Shown: positions 16,303-26,118, numbered from the stretch's first letter. The stretch is DNA of 64,000 nt from JAWWOW01 sp033851265 (GCA_033851265.1 JAWWOW010000004.1:423375-487374), one strand, 5' to 3'. The notes: a model not told the origin generated them from the sequence alone. A program made the numbers and translations.

Positions 16303-17213
16303 TGAAGCATCTGCTGTCAACCGCGGACCTCAGCCGCGACGACGCGCTGCTCGTGCTCGACACCGCTGAGGAGATGGCGCGCGTCACCGATCAATCCATC
16401 CGCAAGCTGCCGACGCTGCGCGGCCGCACGGTCGTCAACCTCTTCTTCGAAGACTCAACTCGCACGCGTACGTCGTTCGAACTCGCCGCCAAGCGGTTGT
16501 CTGCCGATGTCATCAACTTCTCGGCCAAGGGCTCGAGCGTGTCGAAGGGCGAGAGCCTCAAGGACACCGCGCTGACGCTGGAAGCGATGGGCGCCGATGG
16601 CGTCGTCATCCGCCACGCCGCCAGTGGCGCACCGCACCGGCTCGCCAACTGGATTCGCGGCAGTGTCGTGAATGCTGGCGACGGCACGCACGAGCATCCG
16701 ACGCAGGCACTCCTTGATACCTACACGATGCGGGCCCGTCTCGGGCGCCTCGAAGGCCTCCGCGTCGCCATCGTCGGTGACGTTCTGCACTCACGGGTGG
16801 CGCGGTCGAACGTGTGGTTGCTCAGCACTCTGGGGGCCGAGGTCACCCTGGTCGCGCCACCAACGTTGCTGCCCCTCGGCATCGACGCGTGGCCTGCGGC
16901 CGTCTCATACGACCTTGACGCGGTACTGCCGAAATGCGACGTGGTCATGATGTTGCGCGTTCAGCGCGAGCGCATGAATGCGGCCTACTTCCCCTCCGCG
17001 CGCGAGTACAGCCGCCGCTACGGCCTCGATGCCAGCCGGATGGCCGCGCTGCCGGACGAGGCGATCGTGATGCACCCCGGCCCGATGAACCGCGGCGTCG
17101 AGATCGCCGCAGAGGTGGCCGACTCGGTGCGCTCCACGATCGTCGAACAGGTAGCCAACGGAGTTTCGGTCCGGATGGCTGTTCTCTATCTCCTCCTCGG
17201 TGGTGAGCAGTGA
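16302..17213 (+). CDS. pyrB: Aspartate carbamoyltransferase catalytic subunit
   Basis: 303 aa. Condenses carbamoyl phosphate and aspartate. Carbamoyl-phosphate binding motif FFEDSTRTRTSFELAAKRL, the loop SSVSKGESLKDT, THEHPTQALLDTYTM, and MHPGPMNRGVEI are all present. ATG at 16302 is preferred; GTG at 16299 is directly adjacent and equally possible. No pyrI regulatory chain is nearby, as usual in actinobacteria. Overlaps pyrC by GTGA. Confidence 0.97.
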   Translation: MKHLLSTADLSRDDALLVLDTAEEMARVTDQSIRKLPTLRGRTVVNLFFEDSTRTRTSFELAAKRLSADVINFSAKGSSVSKGESLKDTALTLEAMGADGVVIRHAASGAPHRLANWIRGSVVNAGDGTHEHPTQALLDTYTMRARLGRLEGLRVAIVGDVLHSRVARSNVWLLSTLGAEVTLVAPPTLLPLGIDAWPAAVSYDLDAVLPKCDVVMMLRVQRERMNAAYFPSAREYSRRYGLDASRMAALPDEAIVMHPGPMNRGVEIAAEVADSVRSTIVEQVANGVSVRMAVLYLLLGGEQ

Positions 17214-18484
17214 GCGGTTGGACGCTGCGTGGCGTGCGCATCCTCGGCGGTGAGCCCACTGACCTGCATCTGGACAAGGGCGTCATCGTCGACGCCATGC
17301 CGGCCAAGGCGCAGGTTTTCGACGCCGACGGCCTGGTGGCGCTGCCCGGTCTCGTCGACCTGCACACGCACCTGCGTGAGCCCGGGCGGGAAGACGCTGA
17401 AACGGTCGAGACCGGCACCTGCGCTGCGGCGTTGGGCGGCTATACCGCCGTACACGCCATGGCCAACACCGATCCGGTTGCCGACGTCGCCGGAGTGGTC
17501 GAGCAGGTGTGGCGTCTCGGCCGCGAGGCCGGGCACTGCGACGTGCACCCCGTCGGTGCGGTGACGGTCGGACTTGGTGGCGAACGCCTTGCTGAACTCG
17601 GAGCGATGGCCGAGTCGGCAGCCCGCGTGCGGGTGTTCTCCGACGACGGGCACTGCGTCAGCGACCCCGTCGTGATGCGACGCGCGCTCGAGTACGTCAA
17701 GGCGTTTGACGGTGTCATTGCACAGCACGCACAGGAGCCTCGGCTCACCGAAGATGCGCAGATGAACGAGGGCGAGTTGTCTGCCCGCCTCGGTCTCGCT
17801 GGCTGGCCGAGTGTCGCCGAGGAAGCCATCATCGCGCGCGATGTCCTGCTGGCTGCGCACGTCGGGTCGCGGCTGCACGTTTGCCACGTGTCGACGGCAG
17901 GATCGGTCGCCATCATTCGCCAGGCAAAGGCCAGTGGCATCGACGTGACCGCAGAGGTCACGCCGCACCATCTGTTCCTCACCGAAGACCTCGCGGTCAG
18001 TTACGACCCGCTGTACAAGGTCAACCCACCGCTGCGCACGCAGCGCGATGTCGACACTCTGCGCGAGGGTCTTGCCGACGGGACCATCGATGCCGTCGCC
18101 ACTGATCACGCGCCACATGCCTTGGAGGACAAGGAAACCGAGTGGGCCGCTGCGCTGCCCGGCATGTTGGGGTTGCAGACCGCGCTGTCGGTAGCCGTCG
18201 CGGCAATGCTCGAAACAGGACTGCTCGACTGGACCGGGTTGGCCGATCGGATGTCGGTTCGCCCAGCCCGGATCGGGCGGCTCAGGGACCACGGGCGACT
18301 GCTCGAGCCGGGAGCCCCCGCGAACCTTGTCCTCATCGACCCGTCCGCCCGGTGGACGGTCGAACCGTCCGGACTCGCGAGCCGCAGCCGCAACACGCCG
18401 TACGCCGGGCGCGAGCTACCGGCCCGGATCGTCGCGACGTTCCTCCGCGGTGCGCCGACTGTTCTTGACGGGAAGCTTGCATGA
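17210..18484 (+). CDS. pyrC: Dihydroorotase (class I)
   Basis: 424-aa amidohydrolase closing carbamoyl aspartate to dihydroorotate. Zinc ligands in VDLHTHLREPG, the following GYTAVHAMANTDP, later His residues in IAQHAQEP and LHVCHVSTAG, and ATDHAPHALEDKE with the catalytic Asp. Length is typical of class I. Starts inside the pyrB stop and overlaps carA by ATGA. Confidence 0.96.
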   Translation: MSGWTLRGVRILGGEPTDLHLDKGVIVDAMPAKAQVFDADGLVALPGLVDLHTHLREPGREDAETVETGTCAAALGGYTAVHAMANTDPVADVAGVVEQVWRLGREAGHCDVHPVGAVTVGLGGERLAELGAMAESAARVRVFSDDGHCVSDPVVMRRALEYVKAFDGVIAQHAQEPRLTEDAQMNEGELSARLGLAGWPSVAEEAIIARDVLLAAHVGSRLHVCHVSTAGSVAIIRQAKASGIDVTAEVTPHHLFLTEDLAVSYDPLYKVNPPLRTQRDVDTLREGLADGTIDAVATDHAPHALEDKETEWAAALPGMLGLQTALSVAVAAMLETGLLDWTGLADRMSVRPARIGRLRDHGRLLEPGAPANLVLIDPSARWTVEPSGLASRSRNTPYAGRELPARIVATFLRGAPTVLDGKLA

Positions 18485-19590
18485 GAGCACCCGCGGTGCT
18501 CGTTCTCGAAGACGGGCGGTCGTTTCGCGGCGAGTCCTACGGCGCGACCGGTGAGACGTTCGGCGAAGCCGTCTTCAACACCGGCATGACGGGTTATCAA
18601 GAGACGCTGACCGACCCGAGCTATCACCGCCAGGTGGTCACGATGACGGCGCCGCACATCGGCAACACCGGTGTCAACGATGACGATCCTGAGTCTCGCC
18701 GGATCTGGGTTGCGGGGTATGCCGTCCGCGATCCCGCCCGCATCCCGAGCAATTGGCGCAGCCGCCGAACCCTGGACGAAGAGCTCGCCGCGTACGGCAT
18801 CGTCGGGATTGCCGGCATCGACACGCGTGCGCTCACCAGGCACATACGCGAGCGCGGTGCGATGCGGGTTGGGGTGAGCAGCGAGACCACTGATGCCGAG
18901 GAGCTGCTCTCTCGTGTGCTGCTGTCGCCCGGCATGGAAGGCGCCGACCTCGCGCGCGACGTCAGCACATCCGAGGCATACGTGGTTGCTGCGCAGGGGC
19001 AGCAACGCTTTCGCGTGGCCGCACTCGACTGCGGCATCAAGTCCATGACCCCTCGCCGGATGGCGCAGCGGGGGATCGAGGTCCACGTGCTGCCCGCAGC
19101 ATCAACAACCGATGAGCTGCTGGCAGTCCAGCCAGACGGTGTGTTCGTCAGCAATGGTCCGGGCGACCCCGCCACTGCCGACTATGCGGTCGACGCCGTG
19201 CGCGGCGTGCTCGACGCTGGTGTTCCACTGTTCGGGATCTGCTTCGGCAACCAGGTGATCGGTCGCGCGCTCGGCCTTTCGACCTACAAGTTGCGCTTCG
19301 GCCACCGCGGCGTCAACCAGCCGGTACAGGAGCGGGCTACCGGCCGCGTGCACATCACCAGTCATAACCACGGCTTCGCTGTTGAGGCGCCGCTCGACGC
19401 GCCGTTCGAGACGCCGTACGGCGCGGCCGAGGTCACGCACGTCGACCTGAACGACGATGTCGTCGAAGGACTGCGCTGTCTCGACCGGCCGGCCTTCAGT
19501 GTCCAGTACCACCCGGAGGCTGCGCCGGGACCACACGATGCCGATGGCTTGTTCGACGCGTTCTGCGACCTCATGGCGGGGCGGCGATGA
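18481..19590 (+). CDS. carA: Carbamoyl-phosphate synthase small subunit
   Basis: 369 aa. Glutamine amidotransferase subunit. The N-terminal CPSase_sm domain includes GEAVFNTGMTGYQETLTDPSY; the class I GATase domain has the nucleophile C254 in FGICFGNQVIG and the downstream VQYHPEAAPGPHD with His and Glu of the triad. Delivers ammonia to CarB, encoded 4 nt overlapping downstream. Serves both the pyr and arg pathways. Confidence 0.97.
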   Translation: MRAPAVLVLEDGRSFRGESYGATGETFGEAVFNTGMTGYQETLTDPSYHRQVVTMTAPHIGNTGVNDDDPESRRIWVAGYAVRDPARIPSNWRSRRTLDEELAAYGIVGIAGIDTRALTRHIRERGAMRVGVSSETTDAEELLSRVLLSPGMEGADLARDVSTSEAYVVAAQGQQRFRVAALDCGIKSMTPRRMAQRGIEVHVLPAASTTDELLAVQPDGVFVSNGPGDPATADYAVDAVRGVLDAGVPLFGICFGNQVIGRALGLSTYKLRFGHRGVNQPVQERATGRVHITSHNHGFAVEAPLDAPFETPYGAAEVTHVDLNDDVVEGLRCLDRPAFSVQYHPEAAPGPHDADGLFDAFCDLMAGRR

Positions 19591-22500
19591 GCCCGCGGCG
19601 CACCGACATCAACAGCGTCCTCGTGATCGGGTCCGGACCGATCGTCATCGGACAAGCGTGCGAGTTCGACTACTCCGGCACTCAGGCCTGTCGTGTCCTG
19701 TCGGCCGAGGGAATGCGCGTCATCCTCGTCAACAGCAACCCCGCCACGATCATGACCGACCCGGAGTTCGCTGACGCGACGTACATCGAGCCGATCACCC
19801 GCGAGATCGTCGCCAAGATCATCGAACGCGAACGTCCCGACGCGCTGCTAGCAACGCTCGGCGGGCAGACCGCACTCAACATCGCCGTGGAGCTGCACGA
19901 GGCGGGAGTGCTGGAGCAGTACGCCGTCGAGTTGATCGGCGCCGACTTCGACGCGATTCAACGCGGCGAGGACCGGCAACGGTTCAAGGAAGTGGTCGCC
20001 TCGATCGGTGCGCACTCTGCGCGGTCCGCCATCTGCCATTCGATGGACGACTGCCTCGGGGCTGCTGCCGAGTTGAACTATCCGGTGGTCGTCCGGCCGT
20101 CCTTCACCATGGGCGGCGCCGGGTCCGGCATGGCCTACGACGAAGCCGACCTGCGCCGTATCGCCGGTGCCGGGTTGTCGGCCAGCCCCACGACTGAGGT
20201 GCTGCTCGAGGAGTCCATCCTCGGTTGGAAGGAATACGAGCTCGAACTCATGCGCGACCGCAACGACAACGTTGTCGTTGTCTGCTCGATCGAAAACGTC
20301 GATCCCATGGGGGTGCACACGGGTGACTCGGTAACCGTGGCTCCCACGATGACCCTGACCGACCGCGAGTACCAACACATGCGCGACGTCGCCATCGACG
20401 TCATCCGGGCGGTCGGGGTGGACACCGGCGGCTGCAACATCCAGTTCGCCGTCAATCCCGACGACGGTCGCATGGTCGTCATTGAGATGAACCCTCGCGT
20501 ATCGCGGTCCTCTGCTCTCGCCAGCAAGGCCACGGGATTCCCGATCGCCAAGATCGCAGCCAAGCTCGCGATCGGCTACACGCTCGACGAGATCGACAAC
20601 GACATCACTCGGGAAACTCCCGCGAGCTTCGAGCCGACGCTCGACTACGTCGTCGTCAAGGTGCCGAGGTTCGCCTTCGAGAAGTTTCCCGGCGCCGATC
20701 CGACACTCACGACCACGATGAAGAGCGTTGGCGAGGCGATGGCTATCGGGCGCAACTTCACGGAGGCACTGCAGAAGGCCATGCGGTCGCTCGAGCAGAA
20801 GAACTCCTCGTTCTCCTGGGCCCAGCCGCCGCGAGCGGACGCGCTGGAAGCCAGTCGCGTGCCTCAGGAGCGTCGCCTGCACGACGTCCTCGACGCGCTT
20901 CGACTCGGTCGCACTGTCGACGAGGTTGCCGCTGTCACTGGTCTTGATCGGTGGTTCGTCGACCAGGTGCAGCTTCTCAACGAGATTGCCGACGAGCTGC
21001 GGCGATCCCAGCAGGTCGACCGCGCTGCGCTGTTGCGCGCCAAACGACACGGGTTCTCTGACCACCAGATCGCTGAGCTGCGCGGCATGAGCGAAGTGAC
21101 CGTCCGCAGCCTGCGTCACGCGCTCGACGTGCGCCCGGTCTTCAAGACTGTCGACACGTGCGCGGCCGAGTTCGCCGCGCGTACGCCGTACCACTACTCG
21201 TCATACGACGATGAGACCGAGGTTGTCGAGCAGCGCGACAAGCCCAAGGTCATCATCCTTGGCAGCGGACCCAACCGGATCGGACAAGGCATCGAGTTCG
21301 ACTACGCCTGTGTGCATGCAAGCTTTGCGCTGCGCGAAGCCGGTTTCGAGACGGTCATGGTCAACTGCAACCCGGAAACAGTGTCGACCGACTACGACAC
21401 GAGTGACCGGCTCTACTTCGAGCCGCTCACACTCGAAGACGTTCTCGAGGTAGTGCACGCAGAGCAGGCGGCCGGCACGCTCGCCGGCGTCATCGTGCAG
21501 CTCGGTGGGCAGACGCCACTCGGCCTCGCGCAGCAGCTCAAGGACGCGGGTGTTCCCATCGTCGGTACGCCGCCCGAGGCTATTCACCTCGCGGAGGACC
21601 GTGGCTCGTTCGGTCGGGTTCTGGCGGAGGCGGGTTTGCTCGCACCACGTCATGGCACGGCAACGTCGTACGCCGAAGCCAAGGCCGTCGCGGACGAGAT
21701 CGGATACCCCGTGCTCGTTCGCCCGTCCTACGTACTCGGTGGTCGCGGCATGGAGATCGTCTACGACGACGACATGCTGGTGTCCTACATCGAACGCGCA
21801 ACAGCAGTGAGTCCCGAGCATCCCGTGCTCGTCGACCGGTTCCTGGACGACGCGATCGAGATCGATGTGGATGCGTTGTTCGACGGCACCGAGCTGTTCC
21901 TCGGCGGCGTCATGGAACACATCGAAGAAGCCGGGATCCATTCGGGTGACTCCGCTTGTGCACTGCCCCCGATCACGTTGGGCGCTGAAGACATCGCCCG
22001 CATCCGTTCCGCAACGATGGCGATCGCTCAGGGCGTCGGTGTACGCGGCTTGCTGAACGTGCAGTACGCCCTTGCTGCCGACCTGCTCTACGTACTCGAA
22101 GCCAATCCGCGTGCATCGCGGACGGTGCCCTTTGTCTCGAAGGCGACCGCGACGCCCCTGGCAAAGGCAGCGGCGCGAGTGATGCTGGGTACACCCATTA
22201 GCGAGCTGCGTCGCGAAGGTGTGCTGCCACAGTCCGGCGACGGTGGGGCACTTCCGCTCGACGCTCCGGTATCCGTCAAGGAAGCGGTGTTGCCGTTCCA
22301 CCGCTTCCTGACCAGTGAGGGTCTCGGCGTCGACACGATCCTCGGGCCGGAGATGAAGTCGACCGGTGAGGTGATGGGCATCGATGAGGTGTTCGGCACC
22401 GCGTTCGCCAAGTCGCAGGCCGCGGCGTACGGCTCATTGCCAACGAAGGGTCGCGTCTTCGTTTCCGTCGCCAACCGTGACAAGCGCGCGATGGTCTTCC

Positions 22501-22916
22501 CGGTCAAGCGCCTCGCGGATCTTGGGTTCGAGGTCATGGCGACGGACGGCACCGCGGCGGTGCTTCGCCGTAACGGGGTGGTTGCCACCGTCGTGCGCAA
22601 GCACTCCGAGGGCCGTGGTCCCGACGGCGAGCCGACGATCGTCGACCGCATCCTCGACGGCGAGGTCGACCTCATCATCAACACGCCGTTCAGCACCGCA
22701 GGGTCGTCAGGTCCGCGGGGTGGCCCCCGCATCGACGGCTATGAGATCCGCACCGCCGCGGTCACCCGCGGCATTCCCTGCGTCACGACCGTGCAGGGAC
22801 TGGCTGCCTGCGTGCAGGGCGTCGAAGCGCTCGTCCGCGGCGACGTTGGGGTACGCAGCCTGCAAGAGCACGCATCCGCCTTACGCGCCTCATCGGCCCG
22901 GGTGTTCGATGGTTAG
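19587..22916 (+). CDS. carB: Carbamoyl-phosphate synthase large subunit
   Basis: 1109 aa, full length. Two ATP-grasp synthase halves are visible, each opening with a GSGP nucleotide loop (VIGSGPIVIGQACEFDYSG, then ILGSGPNRIGQGIEFDYAC), separated by an oligomerisation region around residues 400-550. The C-terminal MGS-like domain (from about residue 940, VFVSVANRDKR) is the allosteric site for UMP and similar effectors. Makes carbamoyl phosphate from bicarbonate, ammonia and two ATP. Confidence 0.97.
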   Translation: MSPRRTDINSVLVIGSGPIVIGQACEFDYSGTQACRVLSAEGMRVILVNSNPATIMTDPEFADATYIEPITREIVAKIIERERPDALLATLGGQTALNIAVELHEAGVLEQYAVELIGADFDAIQRGEDRQRFKEVVASIGAHSARSAICHSMDDCLGAAAELNYPVVVRPSFTMGGAGSGMAYDEADLRRIAGAGLSASPTTEVLLEESILGWKEYELELMRDRNDNVVVVCSIENVDPMGVHTGDSVTVAPTMTLTDREYQHMRDVAIDVIRAVGVDTGGCNIQFAVNPDDGRMVVIEMNPRVSRSSALASKATGFPIAKIAAKLAIGYTLDEIDNDITRETPASFEPTLDYVVVKVPRFAFEKFPGADPTLTTTMKSVGEAMAIGRNFTEALQKAMRSLEQKNSSFSWAQPPRADALEASRVPQERRLHDVLDALRLGRTVDEVAAVTGLDRWFVDQVQLLNEIADELRRSQQVDRAALLRAKRHGFSDHQIAELRGMSEVTVRSLRHALDVRPVFKTVDTCAAEFAARTPYHYSSYDDETEVVEQRDKPKVIILGSGPNRIGQGIEFDYACVHASFALREAGFETVMVNCNPETVSTDYDTSDRLYFEPLTLEDVLEVVHAEQAAGTLAGVIVQLGGQTPLGLAQQLKDAGVPIVGTPPEAIHLAEDRGSFGRVLAEAGLLAPRHGTATSYAEAKAVADEIGYPVLVRPSYVLGGRGMEIVYDDDMLVSYIERATAVSPEHPVLVDRFLDDAIEIDVDALFDGTELFLGGVMEHIEEAGIHSGDSACALPPITLGAEDIARIRSATMAIAQGVGVRGLLNVQYALAADLLYVLEANPRASRTVPFVSKATATPLAKAAARVMLGTPISELRREGVLPQSGDGGALPLDAPVSVKEAVLPFHRFLTSEGLGVDTILGPEMKSTGEVMGIDEVFGTAFAKSQAAAYGSLPTKGRVFVSVANRDKRAMVFPVKRLADLGFEVMATDGTAAVLRRNGVVATVVRKHSEGRGPDGEPTIVDRILDGEVDLIINTPFSTAGSSGPRGGPRIDGYEIRTAAVTRGIPCVTTVQGLAACVQGVEALVRGDVGVRSLQEHASALRASSARVFDG

Positions 22917-22943
22917 TCCTCGTAGCAGGGAGGTGCGCGGCTG

Positions 22944-23801
22944 ATGCCGGTCCAGGTCCGGGGGGAGGTTCTCTCCCTACGTCGGGTCGGCGCGTACCAC
23001 GCGATGACCATCGTGGCGCCCGGGATCGCCGAGCACACGCGTCCCGGTCACTTCGTCGCGGTCGCGGTCGGGGGCGAGGAGACGGCGATGCTGCTGCGCC
23101 GTGCCTTCTCCATCTACGACGTGAGCGAGCGTGGTGTCTTCGGCGGCACCGTGGAGTTTGTCTTCTCGGTCAACGGCAAGGGCACCGCGTGGCTGGCCGG
23201 CAGACACCCCCACGATCCGATCGACGTCGTCGGTCCACTCGGCAGGCCGTTCTCGTTGCCCCGCGATCCCGCCCGCTGCTTGCTGGTCGGGGGCGGCTAC
23301 GGGACCGCGCCCCTGTTCATGCTCGGCCGCGCGTTGGCACAACGCGGCTGCCGGATCGACTTTGCGTTGGGTGCGAGCACCGAGGACCGATTGTTCGGGG
23401 CGCTGGAGGCAAAGCGCATGGCAACGAGCCTCGCCGTCACAACGGACGACGGGTCGTCAGGGGAGAAGGGGCTCGTCTCCGATGTGCTTCCGGATCTGAT
23501 GGAACGCAACCGGGTCGAGGTCGTCTACGCCTGCGGGCCGATGGGCATGCTTCGCGCGGTCAACGACATTGCCAGCGACTTCGAGATCCCGTGCCAGGTT
23601 GCCGTCGAGGAGTCCATGGCGTGCGGTATCGGTGTGTGCATGACGTGCGTATTGCCCGTCGTCGGTGACGACGGCGACACGCGCATGGTCCGGTCGTGTA
23701 TCGAAGGTCCGGTGTTCCAGGGCGATCGCATTCGCTGGGCCGACCTCGGCTCCGTGCCATCGGACACGGTTGGTGCTGCACAGGATTCAGGAACGCGTTG
23801 A
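22944..23801 (+). CDS. pyrK: Dihydroorotate dehydrogenase electron-transfer subunit
   Basis: 285 aa with GGGAGG 9 nt before the ATG. FAD-binding FNR-like domain (RRAFSIYDV, GKGTAWLAG), NAD-binding segment LLVGGGYGTAPLFMLGRAL and CGPMGMLRAV, then a 2Fe-2S cluster with Cys residues in MACGIGVCMTC and a fourth in VRSCIEGPVF. PyrK passes electrons from PyrD to NAD+. It stands 1 nt upstream of pyrD, so the pair forms the class 1B enzyme. This differs from actinobacteria that use a quinone-linked class 2 PyrD. Confidence 0.95.
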   Translation: MPVQVRGEVLSLRRVGAYHAMTIVAPGIAEHTRPGHFVAVAVGGEETAMLLRRAFSIYDVSERGVFGGTVEFVFSVNGKGTAWLAGRHPHDPIDVVGPLGRPFSLPRDPARCLLVGGGYGTAPLFMLGRALAQRGCRIDFALGASTEDRLFGALEAKRMATSLAVTTDDGSSGEKGLVSDVLPDLMERNRVEVVYACGPMGMLRAVNDIASDFEIPCQVAVEESMACGIGVCMTCVLPVVGDDGDTRMVRSCIEGPVFQGDRIRWADLGSVPSDTVGAAQDSGTR

Positions 23802-23802
23802 C

Positions 23803-24897
23803 ATGACGCATACCTCGCCGGTGGTCATTGCCTCTCGTGCCGCGGACGCGCCCACTCCGGATGTCGACCTGGTCACTGACCTCGCCGGAGTCACCTTCCC
23901 GAACCCGATTTTCACCGCATCCGGTTGTGCGGCCGCCGGCCGCGAGCTCGCGCCGTACCTCGACGTTGCCGGTCTCGGGGGCATCGTCACCAAATCCATC
24001 ATGCTCCGGGCGCGCGCGGGTCGGCCGACTCCGCGGATGGCCGAGACCCCGAGCGGGATGCTCAACTCGATCGGCTTGCAAGGGCCAGGCATTGACTCCT
24101 TCCTCGACAACGACCTGCCCTGGCTGCACGAGCAGGGTGCCCGAGCTGTCGTATCCATTGCGGGCAGCTCGGTCGACGAGTTCGGCAAGCTCGCGCAACG
24201 GCTTCGTGGTCGCAAGGGTGTCGCGTTGGTCGAGGTCAACATTTCCTGCCCGAACGTCGAAGACCGCGGACAGGTATTCGCTTGTGACCCCAAGGCGGCA
24301 GCAGCTGTCATCAGCGTCGTACGCCGCAACGCCGACGTCCCGGTCTTCGCCAAGCTGTCGCCGGATGTCACTGACATCGTCGAGGTTGCCGAGTCGTGCG
24401 TTCGGGCCGGTGCGCACGGTCTGTCGCTGATCAACACATTGCTGGGCCTTGCCATCGACACAACCACGATGCGTCCAGTCCTCGCTGGTATCACCGGCGG
24501 CTTGTCCGGACCGGCCATCCGCCCCGTCGCGGTCCGCTGCATCTGGCAGGTGCATCAGGCGCTGCCCGAGGTTCCGATCATCGGCATGGGTGGCGTGCGC
24601 ACCGGGCTCGACGCACTCGAGATGCTCCTAGCGGGTGCATCGGCGGTCTCCGTTGGCACCGCGGTGTTCAACGACCCGGGTGCGCCCGCGCGCATCCTCC
24701 GCGAGCTGGCCGAGGCTCTCGCTCACCGCGGTGTCGAGCACGTGTCCGACGTCGTGGGTCTGGCACACCGGGCACCAGAGCAACTCGTCCCGGAAGGTGC
24801 CGACCCGCTCGGTGACGAACCGTCGGTGGAACAGGAGAGCAGTTCGCTCGGCCAGCGCGAGCGCACTGTCAGCTTCGATCACGAGGAGACCCGGTGA
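23803..24897 (+). CDS. pyrD: Dihydroorotate dehydrogenase, class 1B catalytic subunit
   Basis: 364 aa from the ATG at 23803, 1 nt after pyrK. FMN TIM-barrel. The class 1 active-site cysteine is C149 in VEVNISCPNVEDRG; the N-terminal VTFPNPIFTASGC, TKSIMLRARAG and the C-terminal IIGMGGVRTGLDALEMLLAG are characteristic. No N-terminal membrane extension, consistent with class 1. The last 50 or so residues are a charged Glu/Ser-rich tail beyond the barrel. Overlaps pyrF by GTGA. Confidence 0.95.
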   Translation: MTHTSPVVIASRAADAPTPDVDLVTDLAGVTFPNPIFTASGCAAAGRELAPYLDVAGLGGIVTKSIMLRARAGRPTPRMAETPSGMLNSIGLQGPGIDSFLDNDLPWLHEQGARAVVSIAGSSVDEFGKLAQRLRGRKGVALVEVNISCPNVEDRGQVFACDPKAAAAVISVVRRNADVPVFAKLSPDVTDIVEVAESCVRAGAHGLSLINTLLGLAIDTTTMRPVLAGITGGLSGPAIRPVAVRCIWQVHQALPEVPIIGMGGVRTGLDALEMLLAGASAVSVGTAVFNDPGAPARILRELAEALAHRGVEHVSDVVGLAHRAPEQLVPEGADPLGDEPSVEQESSSLGQRERTVSFDHEETR

Positions 24898-25625
24898 GTG
24901 TGGGGGCCATCGACCGCCCGATCGACCGGACCCGCGCGCCGATCGCCGTCGCACTCGATGCGCCCGATCTCGAGACGGCGGCCGGCTGGGCTCGAGCGGT
25001 TTCGCCGTACGTCAGCACACTCAAGGTCGGCCTGGAACTCTTCAGCCGGTTCGGCCCCGAAGCCGTCGATGCAGTCCGCGGCGGTAGCCGCTGCGACATC
25101 TTTCTCGACCTCAAGTTGCATGACATCCCTGCGACGGTCGCGGGTGCCGCTAAGTCCGTGGCCCGGCTGCGACCGGCCTATCTCACCGTGCACGCGTCGG
25201 GCGGCTCGGCGATGGTGCGCGCCGCCGTGGAGAACTTGCCCGGCGGCCGAGTCGCAGCAGTGACTGTGTTGACCTCGATCTCGGAGGAGGACCTCGGGGC
25301 CATCGGGCTGCACGGTCCCTCAATCGATGCCGTGCGCCGGCTCGCGATGCTCGCGGTCGACGCTGGAGCGACTGCACTCGTCTGCTCACCCAAGGAGGTC
25401 GCCGCGGTCCGCACGGAGGTCGGACCCGACGTGGTCCTCATCACTCCGGGCGTGCGCTCGGCGGGTGCCGCCGTACAAGACCAGGCACGCACGGCGACGG
25501 CTGCCCAGGCACTGGCCGACGGCGCGGACCTCCTGGTCGTGGGGCGACCGATCACCGGTGCCCCAGACCCGGGGGGCGCAGCCGCAGCGCTTGCCGCCGA
25601 GTTGGAGAGCGCGCCCAGCTCCTGA
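24894..25625 (+). CDS. pyrF: Orotidine 5'-phosphate decarboxylase
   Basis: 243-aa TIM-barrel decarboxylating OMP to UMP. The catalytic DxKxxD is in FLDLKLHDIPATV; LKVGLELFSRFGPEAV and the phosphate-binding VVGRPITGAPDPGGAA are visible. GTG at 24894 overlaps the pyrD stop; GTG at 24900 is a second possibility. Last gene of the pyr operon; about 180 bp of non-coding sequence follows. Confidence 0.96.
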   Translation: MSVGAIDRPIDRTRAPIAVALDAPDLETAAGWARAVSPYVSTLKVGLELFSRFGPEAVDAVRGGSRCDIFLDLKLHDIPATVAGAAKSVARLRPAYLTVHASGGSAMVRAAVENLPGGRVAAVTVLTSISEEDLGAIGLHGPSIDAVRRLAMLAVDAGATALVCSPKEVAAVRTEVGPDVVLITPGVRSAGAAVQDQARTATAAQALADGADLLVVGRPITGAPDPGGAAAALAAELESAPSS

Positions 25626-25704
25626 CGCACACCAAACCGTCCGCGCAACGTCGCCACATCTCGCATCTCGCACCCCATCGATTACGCCAAGTGCGCGACG
25701 CGCG

Positions 25705-25734
25705 TTGCCCGCATGGTGTCGTTCTCGCTAGGTT
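25705..25734 (+). promoter_or_regulatory. Predicted promoter of the mihF-gmk-rpoZ-coaBC unit
   Basis: TTGCCC (25705-25710), 18-nt spacer, TAGGTT (25729-25734), about 70 nt upstream of the mihF GTG in the 178-bp gap after pyrF. The -10 fits the TANNNT pattern; the -35 is moderate. Nothing else recognisable in the gap. Confidence 0.4.
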
Positions 25735-25803
25735 TCCCGCACCGATCCAGCGCCCTCGCGGCTCCCAGTGCGTCGCGGCAGGGCGGAGCCGAGGTGAACC
25801 TGC

Positions 25804-26118
25804 GTGCCCCTGCCGACATTGACACCCGAACAACGTGCCGCAGCTCTGCAAAAGGCAGCGGTTGCACGACGCCGTCGCGCTGAGCTGAAGAACCAGCTGA
25901 AGCATTCGAGCGCGTCGTTGTCGACGGTCCTCAATGACAGCGAGACAGACGACGTCATTGGGAAGATGAAGGTGTCCGCGGTACTGGAAGCCATGCCCGG
26001 CGTGGGCAAGGTGCGCGCACAACGAATCATGGAAAAACTCAACATCTCGCCAACGCGTCGGGTCCGCGGCCTGGGGACAAACCAACGGGCCGCGTTGGCC
26101 AGAGAGTTTGCCGATTGA
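25804..26118 (+). CDS. mihF: Actinobacterial integration host factor
   Basis: 104-aa basic DNA-binding protein of the sIHF/mIHF family, a nucleoid-associated protein unrelated to enterobacterial IHF. A long Ala/Arg/Lys N-terminal helix (LTPEQRAAALQKAAVARRRR) precedes the helix-two-turns-helix domain with VLEAMPGVGKVRAQRIMEKL and the C-terminal RVRGLGTNQRAALAREF. Adjacent to gmk-rpoZ as in Streptomyces and Mycobacterium. GTG start; the preceding GAGGTG is a weak ribosome site. Overlaps gmk by TTGA. Confidence 0.94.
   Translation: MPLPTLTPEQRAAALQKAAVARRRRAELKNQLKHSSASLSTVLNDSETDDVIGKMKVSAVLEAMPGVGKVRAQRIMEKLNISPTRRVRGLGTNQRAALAREFAD

Noticed and set aside
19848..21194. 448-aa open frame antisense to carB
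   Set aside because: Falls entirely within carB, no ribosome site or family motif; a codon-bias artefact of high G+C.
24628..24954. 108-aa minus-strand frame at the pyrD/pyrF junction
   Set aside because: Antisense to the charged tail of PyrD; composition explained by the GC-rich frame.
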